Shown one piece after another: positions 26,947 through 35,328 of a DNA stretch of 36,467 bases; positions within the stretch are counted from its first letter, which is position 1, and every line of letters begins with the position of its first letter. The stretch spans positions 1 to 36,467 of the forward strand of contig JALWKQ010000185.1 of the NCBI GenBank assembly GCA_027081395.1, read 5' to 3'. Position numbers and translations under genes: made by a program. The DNA comes from Sulfurovum sp. (GTDB lineage Bacteria > Campylobacterota > Campylobacteria > Campylobacterales > Sulfurovaceae). Below the pieces are notes generated by a model. It ran no database searches and was not told where the DNA came from. It saw only the letters and a list, made by a program, of their open reading frames with translations.

Positions 26947-27306
26947 CTAAAATGGAAATGCATTTGCTTCAATAGTCTGCTGTAAATCTTTTTCATCAAA
27001 GATACGGGCAATTTCCTTATGTGTGCGATCTTGAGAAACTTCATACACGATGATCTCAGGAGGCGGGGCAACTCTTCTTTCATCTGCAGAAGCATTGGCA
27101 TATTTCCTATTCCATGAAATAACATCAAGGTATGTACAAAAGAGCTTACCACTGTATGCGTACATGGAATATGAATAAACATCCCTATGTATCACAACAA
27201 GCTCACCTGGTATATTGTCCCTGTAATATGGTTCAGATATTTTTATTCTTTTATTAGAAAAAGAAACATCAAACCGATTAACAAAACTATGCAATGAAGT
27301 ATTCAT
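26947..27306 (-). CDS. hypothetical phage protein (119 aa)
   Basis: MNTSLHSFVNRFDVSFSNKRIKISEPYYRDN...; start at 27306 overlaps the rep stop by ~20 nt. Confidence 0.55.
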   Translation of the reverse strand: MNTSLHSFVNRFDVSFSNKRIKISEPYYRDNIPGELVVIHRDVYSYSMYAYSGKLFCTYLDVISWNRKYANASADERRVAPPPEIIVYEVSQDRTHKEIARIFDEKDLQQTIEANAFPF

Positions 27307-29020
27307 CAAAAATCTCCTCTTCAAAATTGTTATCATCAACGGAAAGTCCAGTATCAAATGATGACAATGGCATAACCTCTCCATCAACCAAATTACGCTC
27401 TACCATAGTATTGTGTACTAAACCAAAGTGCTGTAGATTAAGTGTTGGATCATCAGGATCAAGAGAGTGGTAATAGTTCCAAAGCTGCACCATCTTCATA
27501 CGTGTTACCGGTGGGATATACTCATCTTGATCAGTGTAGTCCTCAATTTGGGAAGTTTTCGGATAGAGTTTAGATCCTGATCGATACATATAGAACTCTT
27601 CACCGTCAATCTCGACATCAATCGTTCTAAGTTTGATTGGATTTTCTTGAGGTTTGCGATCATCTTTGTCGTACTGCTTGAGTTCAAAATCTTTCTTTTG
27701 CCACATAATTGCATCTTCATATTGAATAATTTTTGGTTGATTGGTTTCAGGATCGAGCCACACGGTCACAACACTATCCTTATACTGCTGCGTAAGTTCC
27801 AGTAATGTGAAGTTGAACCTACCAGCAAGAGGTCTGTAGACGTTGAGACTTATCAGCGTTCTGCTTGTGTAGAAGCGACAAATGCCGTGATAGATATACC
27901 ACATGGTTATTTCTGTAATACCTTTACCGTCTCGGAGATCATCGAGTGTTTTATAGATATACTTCATTAGATAGCTTACGGCATTATCGATGTGCACTTT
28001 GATATAGCTTTTGCTGTCGGGATCAGGTTTGTATGCATCGTGCCATCTGCCGTCTCTTTTGTATACTTTTGGGTAAAGCTTGTAGTTGTCAGGAATATAA
28101 GAAGTGGAAACATCTGCAAGGGGTGCAGGATAGAGGCGGTGAATAGCCTGAACCAGTCTTGCTACTGCATATTTAGGTACCCATGCAGAAATGTGTAAGT
28201 GTGGCGTACCGTCTTTGTGCGGTTCTGTTACTCTGAAATAGATACGGTCATCTTTGTCGAGATCTTTCCATGCTCTGTCTTTTCGGATCGTTGTCCACAT
28301 GTCAGTAAGTTGTTTAGATGCTGCAGGAGGCATATAGTCGGCAGGATTGAGTGAAACCTCTTTAAACTTACCGGTCCAGCGTGGACGTAATGCAATGGAC
28401 TTTTGTTTTAATACAAGATTTTGATAATAAATAGTGCGCTTTTGAGTTTCTATGTTATAAATTTCAATATCGCGTCTAATCAATTTTCCCAAATCATCTG
28501 GGAGACCCTTTGTTGACTTGAACTGATTTACAAGATCATCATAATCACAAATATCACCTAGTTTTTTTACGTATTTTCGATATACGATGCATGAAGTAGT
28601 AACCTTTCTATTCCAATAATTCAAACGAGTAGACTTATGCACTTTAAAGTCATGAAGATACAAGTTGCTAGGACGCTTTCTCGTGAAAATATCAAATACC
28701 TTGATATCTTGATTAGCAAACTTTGGATTTCGGATTAGTCTTCCGTTGCGGAGTGTTTTTTTGCGATGGTATTCACTAGGTAACGTCAAAGTAATGAACA
28801 CATTGACAAGATCACGATCTTCAGCATAGTTAACGAGAGACCAGACACGGTTTTGCAGTTCTGCTATGTAGCGATCGGCATTGATGAATGTGTTCTTGAA
28901 GAATGAAGCCAGTTGGACTTTTTCTCCATTGAGCTCGATGTAGTGGCTATAGAGAAAATCTTTTTGCTTTTCGATTTTGTCTAAAACCTCTGATCGGTTT
29001 TTCTTTGTCAATCCGTACAT
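27287..29020 (-). CDS. rolling-circle replication initiator (HUH endonuclease Rep)
   Basis: HUH motif DGTPHLHISAWVPK and Tyr motif AVSYLMKYIYKTLDD. Confidence 0.85.
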   Translation of the reverse strand: MYGLTKKNRSEVLDKIEKQKDFLYSHYIELNGEKVQLASFFKNTFINADRYIAELQNRVWSLVNYAEDRDLVNVFITLTLPSEYHRKKTLRNGRLIRNPKFANQDIKVFDIFTRKRPSNLYLHDFKVHKSTRLNYWNRKVTTSCIVYRKYVKKLGDICDYDDLVNQFKSTKGLPDDLGKLIRRDIEIYNIETQKRTIYYQNLVLKQKSIALRPRWTGKFKEVSLNPADYMPPAASKQLTDMWTTIRKDRAWKDLDKDDRIYFRVTEPHKDGTPHLHISAWVPKYAVARLVQAIHRLYPAPLADVSTSYIPDNYKLYPKVYKRDGRWHDAYKPDPDSKSYIKVHIDNAVSYLMKYIYKTLDDLRDGKGITEITMWYIYHGICRFYTSRTLISLNVYRPLAGRFNFTLLELTQQYKDSVVTVWLDPETNQPKIIQYEDAIMWQKKDFELKQYDKDDRKPQENPIKLRTIDVEIDGEEFYMYRSGSKLYPKTSQIEDYTDQDEYIPPVTRMKMVQLWNYYHSLDPDDPTLNLQHFGLVHNTMVERNLVDGEVMPLSSFDTGLSVDDNNFEEEIFDEYFIA

Positions 29021-29069
29021 TTTTACCCCTTTTTAAAATTGTCGTCAACTTTTTTATAAGTAGCCAAGG

Positions 29070-29112
29070 AGCTACATACATAGAGCCGCTACGCGCCTCT
29101 ATGTATGTAGCT
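29070..29112. other. perfect 16-bp stem/11-nt loop inverted repeat in the rep-secretin intergenic region; candidate replication origin or packaging structure
   Basis: agctacatacatagag - ccgctacgcgc - ctctatgtatgtagct. Confidence 0.6.
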
Positions 29113-29126
29113 TTCGCGGCGCTTAT

Positions 29127-29150
29127 ACGCTTTGCGTTTACGCAAAGCGT
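29127..29150. other. second perfect hairpin (11-bp arms, acgctttgcgt/acgcaaagcgt) next to the first
   Basis: Read directly; not followed by a T-tract in the direction of transcription. Confidence 0.6.
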
Positions 29151-29152
29151 AA

Positions 29153-30331
29153 CTATAGAACCTCAATCAAAATACTGATCGTCTGGGAACTACCATTGTC
29201 CTTACGATTCTTAAAAAGAGATCCAAGCAAAGGAACCGAACTCAAAAGCGGTACACCATTTTTTTCAATACGTTCAGAACTCTTTTTAAGACCACTTAAC
29301 AACAACGGCTTACCTGCATACACCTTAACTTTACTCTGATAAGTAACCTTGTTTGTAAGAGGTATGTTATCCTTGAGAGAAATTAAAGTTTCAGAGACAA
29401 TAGAAAGATCAAGATACACCCAATCCTTTTTAATCTTTGGAACAATACTCAATTTAAAACCAACATCACGATACTTGATACTGTCCTGGATCGTTTGAGT
29501 ATTATCTTTAATCACAGTAGTACTCTCTTTATAACCTACATTTTTCACAAATGAAACAGATGTTTTAACACCATTAGTAAGAAATAGTTTAGGCTCTTGA
29601 TACACATTAGCAATATTGCGACCTTGTAAAGCACGAACCAAAAACTTAAAATTTAAAGCATCTGTTAAATTTAGAGTAGTATTATCCCGACCAAGTATGT
29701 CTTTAGCGGAAAAATCAAAACCATACGACAAAGCTTTAATCTCACTGCCATACTCTTTCAAACGAGTATCATCTATACTGAAAAAAGTAATCTTTACCAT
29801 ACGCTGCCGAACAGTATTATCAGACAAAGCAAGCATCTTTTTTATTTTATAATGCATAGCTGGAGTAGATGCATATGCAATTAGATCAGATTGTTTCAAA
29901 TAAACATACTTGATAGGCTCTCCAAACTCATCTACGAAAATAGAGAGAACACGAGCAACATCCTGATTAGTTATATGCCTGATCTTATACATGTAATAAT
30001 GCTTTTTACTTGATTCAGGAATATCAGGAAGCTCTGGGAGCGTTACAGGTTCAGCTATATAATTATCCTTTCTTACTACATATCCATTACCAATATCTTC
30101 TAAAAACATATGATTTTGATCAAGAAATGACTTAAAAAGCCTAAAAAGCTCACCTTTATCGTAATGCTGGGACAAATCTATATCCACATCAAAGTCAATC
30201 TCTTTTACATTATTGGAGAGTGATATCTTTTTCCCTATATCCTTTGATGCGAGACCAGCAAGATCAGGAAACGAAACATAGTGGGAATACCCAAATGCAA
30301 TCAAACTACTTAACAACATTAAGAATCTCAT
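29153..30331 (-). CDS. phage secretin (pIV / GspD-PilQ superfamily)
   Basis: Signal peptide; C-terminal secretin signature VKVYAGKPLLLSGLKKSSERIEKNGVPLLSSVPLLGSLFKNR. Confidence 0.9.
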   Translation of the reverse strand: MRFLMLLSSLIAFGYSHYVSFPDLAGLASKDIGKKISLSNNVKEIDFDVDIDLSQHYDKGELFRLFKSFLDQNHMFLEDIGNGYVVRKDNYIAEPVTLPELPDIPESSKKHYYMYKIRHITNQDVARVLSIFVDEFGEPIKYVYLKQSDLIAYASTPAMHYKIKKMLALSDNTVRQRMVKITFFSIDDTRLKEYGSEIKALSYGFDFSAKDILGRDNTTLNLTDALNFKFLVRALQGRNIANVYQEPKLFLTNGVKTSVSFVKNVGYKESTTVIKDNTQTIQDSIKYRDVGFKLSIVPKIKKDWVYLDLSIVSETLISLKDNIPLTNKVTYQSKVKVYAGKPLLLSGLKKSSERIEKNGVPLLSSVPLLGSLFKNRKDNGSSQTISILIEVL

Positions 30332-31511
30332 CTTTTACCCCTTGATTAGAATTTTCAAACAGATCTAAAAAATCATCTGAAACTAAAGCGAAGATCTCAA
30401 TAATTCCCAATCTTTTATTTACAACTTTTTGTCTAAGAAATTTTGAACCGGTAGACTTTAGCAGATTATCAAGATCAAGGATAGAGAGATCCACAGCATA
30501 ACCACTATTGTGGCACTCACCCGAATAACACACAAAACTAAGATATTTCAAACCGGAAAAATTATCAACATTATGAACCGGCTTAGAAACTGTCTTAGGT
30601 TTATGTATATAAGTAGGTTTACCAATATCAATCTTCTTAATATTTTCATTTGAAGCATCAGGAGAACCGAAACGAGAAGAGACATAATAATAGAAGAAAG
30701 AGACAACAGCAACAAAAAGAACAATAGAAAAAATGATCCAAGGAATCACAACATTTTTCGATCGAACCCTATCACCCGAATCGTATAGCTCGAAAACCTC
30801 TTTTTTCTTAGGTAATTTAATCGTCTCAGCAAGATTAGTTTTATAGTAAGGAATCTTGATGTATTTGTTATATTTAAAAGATCTGCCTATAATACGTGAT
30901 GCAGGTACAGCATCGAGAAAATACTCAATATCTTTGAGATAAGAACTTTGTATTTTTTCATAATGCTGGGTAAGAAGAATAACATCCATACACAAATGAC
31001 GATGATATGCAATCCACCAAATAAGAACAGGATCTGCACCGGCATTTTTACCCGTAAGACGATCAATAGATGAAAAATGATTTTGAGCTTCGTCAATCAC
31101 AAAAAGAGACGGCTTATATTTTGGTTCAGACTTCAAAGGCTTAAATAGATTAAGAAAGAAAGAGATAAGAGGATTGGCGTTATCTCGATAATCCAAAGCT
31201 TTAATATACTCATCATATTTAGGATTTAACTCAATAAAACCGATAGACAAAAGATAATCTATGATTGGCTCATCAATAACATTGGTCTGTGATCCGTCAC
31301 CAAGTGAAGCTATTTGGCTATCATATATCCTCTTACACTCTTCGATAATCTTATAGAGACGTTTGAAGTTCAAAGCTGTGATATTGTCTGAAAATCTAAT
31401 GCCGTTGATATTGCACTCAATCGAAAAATAGTTATCCTTATTTGCATAAATATGATTAACGGCATAATAAGATTTGCCTGATCCTGGCTTACCAGTGACT
31501 AAGACAAACAT
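30306..31511 (-). CDS. filamentous phage assembly ATPase (pI / Zot-like)
   Basis: FVLVTGKPGSGKSYYAVNHI Walker A; PSLFVIDEAQNHFSSI Walker B; single TM IPWIIFSIVLFVAVVSFFYYYV. Confidence 0.92.
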   Translation of the reverse strand: MFVLVTGKPGSGKSYYAVNHIYANKDNYFSIECNINGIRFSDNITALNFKRLYKIIEECKRIYDSQIASLGDGSQTNVIDEPIIDYLLSIGFIELNPKYDEYIKALDYRDNANPLISFFLNLFKPLKSEPKYKPSLFVIDEAQNHFSSIDRLTGKNAGADPVLIWWIAYHRHLCMDVILLTQHYEKIQSSYLKDIEYFLDAVPASRIIGRSFKYNKYIKIPYYKTNLAETIKLPKKKEVFELYDSGDRVRSKNVVIPWIIFSIVLFVAVVSFFYYYVSSRFGSPDASNENIKKIDIGKPTYIHKPKTVSKPVHNVDNFSGLKYLSFVCYSGECHNSGYAVDLSILDLDNLLKSTGSKFLRQKVVNKRLGIIEIFALVSDDFLDLFENSNQGVKDEILNVVK

Positions 31512-31873
31512 TACTTAAGAACCTCGAGTGCAAGCGTTTTCAAATAAAGCCCAAAACGAAACATTACGATATGTGCAACAAAACCACCGTACGCAAACAA
31601 GAGACCGAATAAAGCAACGGAAAAAGAAGTAAGTACAACATTAATGCCTAATGCATCAAACATATAATAAACGCACTCAAGAACTGAACCACCGCCACCA
31701 GAACCACTAAGATAACCACTCAGTGAGGATGATGCAGAAGAAAAGATAATCCATATTTGTCTGATCATCGAATATACAGTGTATGAAGTCGCAATGGCAA
31801 AAGCTACAATACCACCGATAAAAGCAAAACGTGCAACGAACTTGGCAAAAGCAATTAAATCAAAATTAGGCAT
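31511..31873 (-). CDS. pVI-like / DUF2523-like minor capsid membrane protein
   Basis: Multi-TM 120-aa protein with MFDALGINVVLTSFSVALFGLLFAYG; located between pIII-like and Zot genes. Confidence 0.7.
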   Translation of the reverse strand: MPNFDLIAFAKFVARFAFIGGIVAFAIATSYTVYSMIRQIWIIFSSASSSLSGYLSGSGGGGSVLECVYYMFDALGINVVLTSFSVALFGLLFAYGGFVAHIVMFRFGLYLKTLALEVLK

Positions 31874-31886
31874 TTAGACCCCTTTC

Positions 31887-33311
31887 TTAATGTCCGAACA
31901 TAATTAATATTTTTTGAGAAACATCACGGTATGCCCATAGAGCAACGCGAAGCAAAATCAATGTAAGATAAATGTTCATAAAAAGCATGATCACAGGACG
32001 AGCAATCGGAGCAAACTTTATAAAACCTTGCGAAAGATCAACCTTCCTATGAAAAACAGTAACTTCAAGATGACAAGATCCATGCAAGTTTGATCGAGGT
32101 ACTGCAGTACCACTAATGACATCCTGCAGAGATTCATAATTGGAAACATAACCGTCCATAGCCTGATCTATAGTCTCTTTCAAACCCTCAAATGAATCAG
32201 TGATAGAAGCCAAATCATCATCATGATTTTGATTAATAGTCTGATTAAGATCATCAAGTAGATCCTCAAGATCGTCGTTAGATCCGACACCCTCAGAATC
32301 ATTACTATCACTATTATCGGAACTATTACCGGTTGTGTTATTGTCAGTCGAATTATTTTCAGGATAAAAAGGCTCACATTTCTCAGTCTCAATAGAATAA
32401 TAATACTCCATAGGACAATCATGTGAAGTAGTATTATTGTCACTGTCATTATTGTCAGCATCCAAGGGGCGACACTCTTCATAAAAACTTGAATAGTAAT
32501 ACCCGACAGGACATTCATGTGAAGTATTATTATCATTATTGTCAGTATAAAGAGGATCAATATAACAACAACTAAGATTAACATCTTGATAAACTTTATA
32601 AACATACTGATGCTCATCCAGTGTTGATTCAGAACATGCAGATTCCGAAATATTTTCAAAACGTAATGGGTAGTTGGTAGCATCATCAGGATCAGGACAA
32701 TGAGGCACCTGGCATTGTCCGTTGATTTTTGGATAACCGTTATTACAGACACAAGCCTCTTGAGCATTATCATAATGCTCATCTGGTGCGCAATTGTTAT
32801 TGTTTTGGGACGAAACACAAAAATAAGATGCACAACAATTTGATAAAGAAGACTTAATTACACCACCTTGAGCAACACACTCATTTTGAGAAGATGTGAG
32901 TGGCACAGGGCAAGCACCCGGAGTACTTTCAGCCTCAATTGGGAAAAGTATATTTTCGCCAGGAAGCAAATCTAATGGTTGATCAGGTCTATTACATTTT
33001 CTATACTCAATTAAACCAGAAATATCCGACGCTGTAACTCTACATTTGCCATTAGAACTATATTCGTCACCACGTAGTTTACCACCCACGCTAAGCGTCC
33101 AAACCTCATAGTCTCCATATGTAGTCTGAGAGGAGGTACACGATGGTGTGAAAGAAGATGAACAATCATATACGCTACCATCTGGAGATATATCTACAGT
33201 ACCGCTTACATAACTATACCCATAATCCTCAGGATTTGGACAACCATATGTAGATATGTCTGGTGATGAGTGTACGAAAACAGTTAAAATAAATATAATT
33301 AAATATCTCAT
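31887..33311 (-). CDS. pIII-like adsorption/minor coat protein
   Basis: Signal peptide, Cys-rich ectodomain, Asn/Asp/Ser-rich linker, C-terminal hydrophobic anchor; canonical position before the pVI-like gene. Confidence 0.8.
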   Translation of the reverse strand: MRYLIIFILTVFVHSSPDISTYGCPNPEDYGYSYVSGTVDISPDGSVYDCSSSFTPSCTSSQTTYGDYEVWTLSVGGKLRGDEYSSNGKCRVTASDISGLIEYRKCNRPDQPLDLLPGENILFPIEAESTPGACPVPLTSSQNECVAQGGVIKSSLSNCCASYFCVSSQNNNNCAPDEHYDNAQEACVCNNGYPKINGQCQVPHCPDPDDATNYPLRFENISESACSESTLDEHQYVYKVYQDVNLSCCYIDPLYTDNNDNNTSHECPVGYYYSSFYEECRPLDADNNDSDNNTTSHDCPMEYYYSIETEKCEPFYPENNSTDNNTTGNSSDNSDSNDSEGVGSNDDLEDLLDDLNQTINQNHDDDLASITDSFEGLKETIDQAMDGYVSNYESLQDVISGTAVPRSNLHGSCHLEVTVFHRKVDLSQGFIKFAPIARPVIMLFMNIYLTLILLRVALWAYRDVSQKILIMFGH

Positions 33312-33329
33312 TTTGTCACATTCTCCAAA

Positions 33330-33446
33330 TCAATCAGTAAACAAACCAAAAATCGCCGCAACTGGAGCAATCATCACAGCCAAATAGACATAGATCGTAA
33401 AGATCGCATTAAACGTGACATCGTTTGTAAATTCCATTATTTCCAT
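33330..33446 (-). CDS. 38-aa single-TM protein, candidate minor coat (pVII/pIX-like)
   Basis: MEIMEFTNDVTFNAIFTIYVYLAVMIAPVAAIFGLFTD; start at 33446 rather than the longer ORF-track start. Confidence 0.6.
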   Translation of the reverse strand: MEIMEFTNDVTFNAIFTIYVYLAVMIAPVAAIFGLFTD

Positions 33447-33448
33447 TA

Positions 33449-33802
33449 TCAAGCCTTTTTTGAGATTTTGAGTGATGAAAAACCAACTAAAAACAAAAAG
33501 ATAAACCCAAATACATTCGCAAGAATAGCCATAAGATAAGACCATTCGTTTTGGGTTAGACCAGTTATTTTTAGATCATTTTTCAAATTACATTCACCGT
33601 TCTGAAAAACATAACCATTCATAAATTGTGAATACCTTGCATTAGAATTACAATATCTTTGATCGTTGGAACGCTTTGTGTAGCACCATCCTTTTGAATC
33701 TTGCTTTGGAGCAAGATCATAGACACACTTATTTGTATTTGTATAAAGATAGTCCGCATTTGCGTAAAGAGACAACAGCAACAAGAAGAAAAATTGCTTC
33801 AT
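33449..33802 (-). CDS. secreted/membrane Cys-rich protein, probable structural
   Basis: Signal peptide MKQFFFLLLLSLYANA, four Cys, C-terminal TM SYLMAILANVFGFIFLFLVGF. Confidence 0.65.
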   Translation of the reverse strand: MKQFFFLLLLSLYANADYLYTNTNKCVYDLAPKQDSKGWCYTKRSNDQRYCNSNARYSQFMNGYVFQNGECNLKNDLKITGLTQNEWSYLMAILANVFGFIFLFLVGFSSLKISKKA

Positions 33803-33918
33803 AGATATTCCTTTAAGAGACCTATAGCTTTTGAGATACCGTAAACGAATGCAAAAAAAGAGATGAAAGAGCCAAACAGGATCATGAAATTTTGATAGTT
33901 GATTGAGAAATCAAGCAT
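33799..33918 (-). CDS. 39-aa single-TM protein (not in the ORF track), candidate minor coat
   Basis: MLDFSINYQNFMILFGSFISFFAFVYGISKAIGLLKEYL*, ATGA overlap with the next gene. Confidence 0.6.
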   Translation of the reverse strand: MLDFSINYQNFMILFGSFISFFAFVYGISKAIGLLKEYL

Positions 33919-33926
33919 GATAGATC

Positions 33927-34061
33927 CTAATACCAACCAAAAGTCGGTTCATTAACCCAAGACTCTCCGAAATCATCAAGCGAATCATCAGAATCATTGT
34001 CACAACCACAAGATTCAATTTCAGAACGTAGATATTCAATCTTGTCTTGAATAGATTCCAT
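33927..34061 (-). CDS. 44-aa acidic small ORF (not in the ORF track)
   Basis: MESIQDKIEYLRSEIESCGCDNDSDDSLDDFGESWVNEPTFGWY*; starts immediately after the preceding stop (TAA|ATG). Confidence 0.5.
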   Translation of the reverse strand: MESIQDKIEYLRSEIESCGCDNDSDDSLDDFGESWVNEPTFGWY

Positions 34062-34187
34062 TTAAACCTCGACAATAGACAAAATTTCAGAATTAGTAAT
34101 GTGAGAAACATCATCAATTAAAGCTTCATAATTAGCAGTCAACCTATCTATTTCATTAGACATATCAACACAATCCGAACAGATCAT
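34062..34187 (-). CDS. 41-aa small ORF with CxxC-like motif (not in the ORF track)
   Basis: MICSDCVDMSNEIDRLTANYEALIDDVSHITNSEILSIVEV*; AAAGGGGG upstream. Confidence 0.55.
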   Translation of the reverse strand: MICSDCVDMSNEIDRLTANYEALIDDVSHITNSEILSIVEV

Positions 34188-34208
34188 AATAAACCCCCTT
34201 TATTTTAA

Positions 34209-34224
34209 GCCCGGAGATCCGGGC
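34209..34224 (-). terminator. hairpin (GCCCGG..CCGGGC) just downstream of the major coat gene, candidate partial terminator/attenuator
   Basis: Reverse strand GCCCGGATCTCCGGGCTTAAAATAAA; weak T-tract suggests leaky termination or mRNA stabilisation. Confidence 0.5.
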
Positions 34225-34229
34225 ATTGA

Positions 34230-34415
34230 TTAGCCAAGAAGGCGGATAGCTTTTTTGATGCCATAAAAAGCACCAGCAGCTACAAGAATAGCACCTGCAA
34301 TCAACTCATAGTTAGAAGTATCGATCGTAGGAGCAGTAAGCGCTGCATTTGCCATTGTCAATCCTGCAACAGAGGAAACCGCAAGAACCTTGCCGAATGT
34401 AGAGAACTTTTTCAT
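34230..34415 (-). CDS. major coat protein (pVIII-like)
   Basis: MKKFSTFGKVLAVSSVAGLTMANA | ALTAPTIDTSNYELIAGAILVAAGAFYGIKKAIRLLG: signal peptide ending AxA, short amphipathic segment, one TM, basic C-terminus. Confidence 0.92.
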   Translation of the reverse strand: MKKFSTFGKVLAVSSVAGLTMANAALTAPTIDTSNYELIAGAILVAAGAFYGIKKAIRLLG

Positions 34416-34618
34416 TGTTCATCCTTTAAATAGTTTTTTTGTGAGCCTAAGCTCAAGCAGTTCCCCCTTTATAACCTGCTTCAACCTATACCCAACACTT
34501 CCAATACGCTCTAAGTCCGTTCTTTTGTAAGTCCTCACAAAAGAAGCAAAAAGAGGGCGAGAATGTGCCTTTTACCCTCCAAAACACCGAAACCGTGACG
34601 ATGCTTGGAAAGTGATCA

Positions 34619-34978
34619 CTATGCAGCTGATTTGGCTGTAGTCGGTTTGGTTTGTTCCAGAGGATCTTTATCATAGATCTTGAATGTCGCACCCTCAGCC
34701 ATCATCATTGCAGATTGCATCTGTTTAGTATTTGCATCTCTCCACTGGCGATGCTCGAATGGAACTACAATATATTTGTCGATGTTTGATTTGAGTGTGG
34801 AATAGTGATCCATATCAAAGCTGATACGATCAACATCTTTTACACGGAAACCGTTAGCGTCTGTGGCGACCTGTTCTACTGTTACCTCACAAAACTCTTT
34901 TGTAACTTCGCCTGTTTTTTTGTCTTTGAATTGTTTTGGAATGACCTCGAAAATCTGTCCAATTAGTTGGTATTGCAT
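34619..34978 (-). CDS. single-stranded DNA-binding protein candidate (pV-like)
   Basis: 119-aa beta-rich MQYQLIGQIFEVIPKQFKDKKTGEVTKEFCEVTVEQV...; position upstream of the coat gene as in inoviruses. Confidence 0.65.
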   Translation of the reverse strand: MQYQLIGQIFEVIPKQFKDKKTGEVTKEFCEVTVEQVATDANGFRVKDVDRISFDMDHYSTLKSNIDKYIVVPFEHRQWRDANTKQMQSAMMMAEGATFKIYDKDPLEQTKPTTAKSAA

Positions 34979-35063
34979 TTGAACCCCTTTATAAACTTGT
35001 TTTTACCCCGATTTACCATGACCCTCACCGACGGGGTAAGACGATGAGGGCGGAGACTAACTC

Positions 35064-35201
35064 TTATATGACTTTGAAAACGGAAGAGGTAAAGGAAGAG
35101 TAGTAACGATCTTTTGGAACGAGTAGGAAAGTTTTACCAAGTGTAGATCTAAGCTCTAAACCGCGATTAAAAGCAAAAGTTTTAATTTGGTTGCAGTTCA
35201 T
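35064..35201 (-). CDS. 45-aa hypothetical small ORF, first gene of the leftward phage operon (not in the ORF track)
   Basis: MNCNQIKTFAFNRGLELRSTLGKTFLLVPKDRYYSSFTSSVFKVI* preceded by AAAAGGGGTAAAA. Confidence 0.5.
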   Translation of the reverse strand: MNCNQIKTFAFNRGLELRSTLGKTFLLVPKDRYYSSFTSSVFKVI

Positions 35202-35265
35202 TTTTACCCCTTTTATGTCATTATGATTAGTTGTAAAGACAACACCAAATAGTTTAGATTATAAG

Positions 35266-35281
35266 CTAAACTATAGTTTAG
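35266..35281. promoter_or_regulatory. operator palindrome 1, CTAAACTATAGTTTAG
   Basis: Perfect 16-bp palindrome in the divergent control region. Confidence 0.7.
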
Positions 35282-35295
35282 TATTTAAAGTATAA

Positions 35296-35311
35296 CTAAA
35301 CTATAGTTTAA
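35296..35311. promoter_or_regulatory. operator palindrome 2, CTAAACTATAGTTTAA
   Basis: 15/16 identical to operator 1, exactly 30 bp away. Confidence 0.7.
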
Positions 35312-35328
35312 TGTCAAGAGAAAAGTAT

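Noticed and set aside
30306-31511. Calling the Zot-like gene a toxin
   Set aside because: Its place in a complete filamentous phage operon and its Walker motifs fit a pI assembly ATPase; toxin activity cannot be inferred from sequence.
32180-32833. 217-aa ORF on the - strand
   Set aside because: Alternate frame within the pIII-like gene, an artefact of its Asn/Asp-rich repeats.
33911-34117. 68-aa ORF on the - strand
   Set aside because: Out of frame with, and overlapping, the better-supported 41- and 44-aa ORFs with coupled starts.
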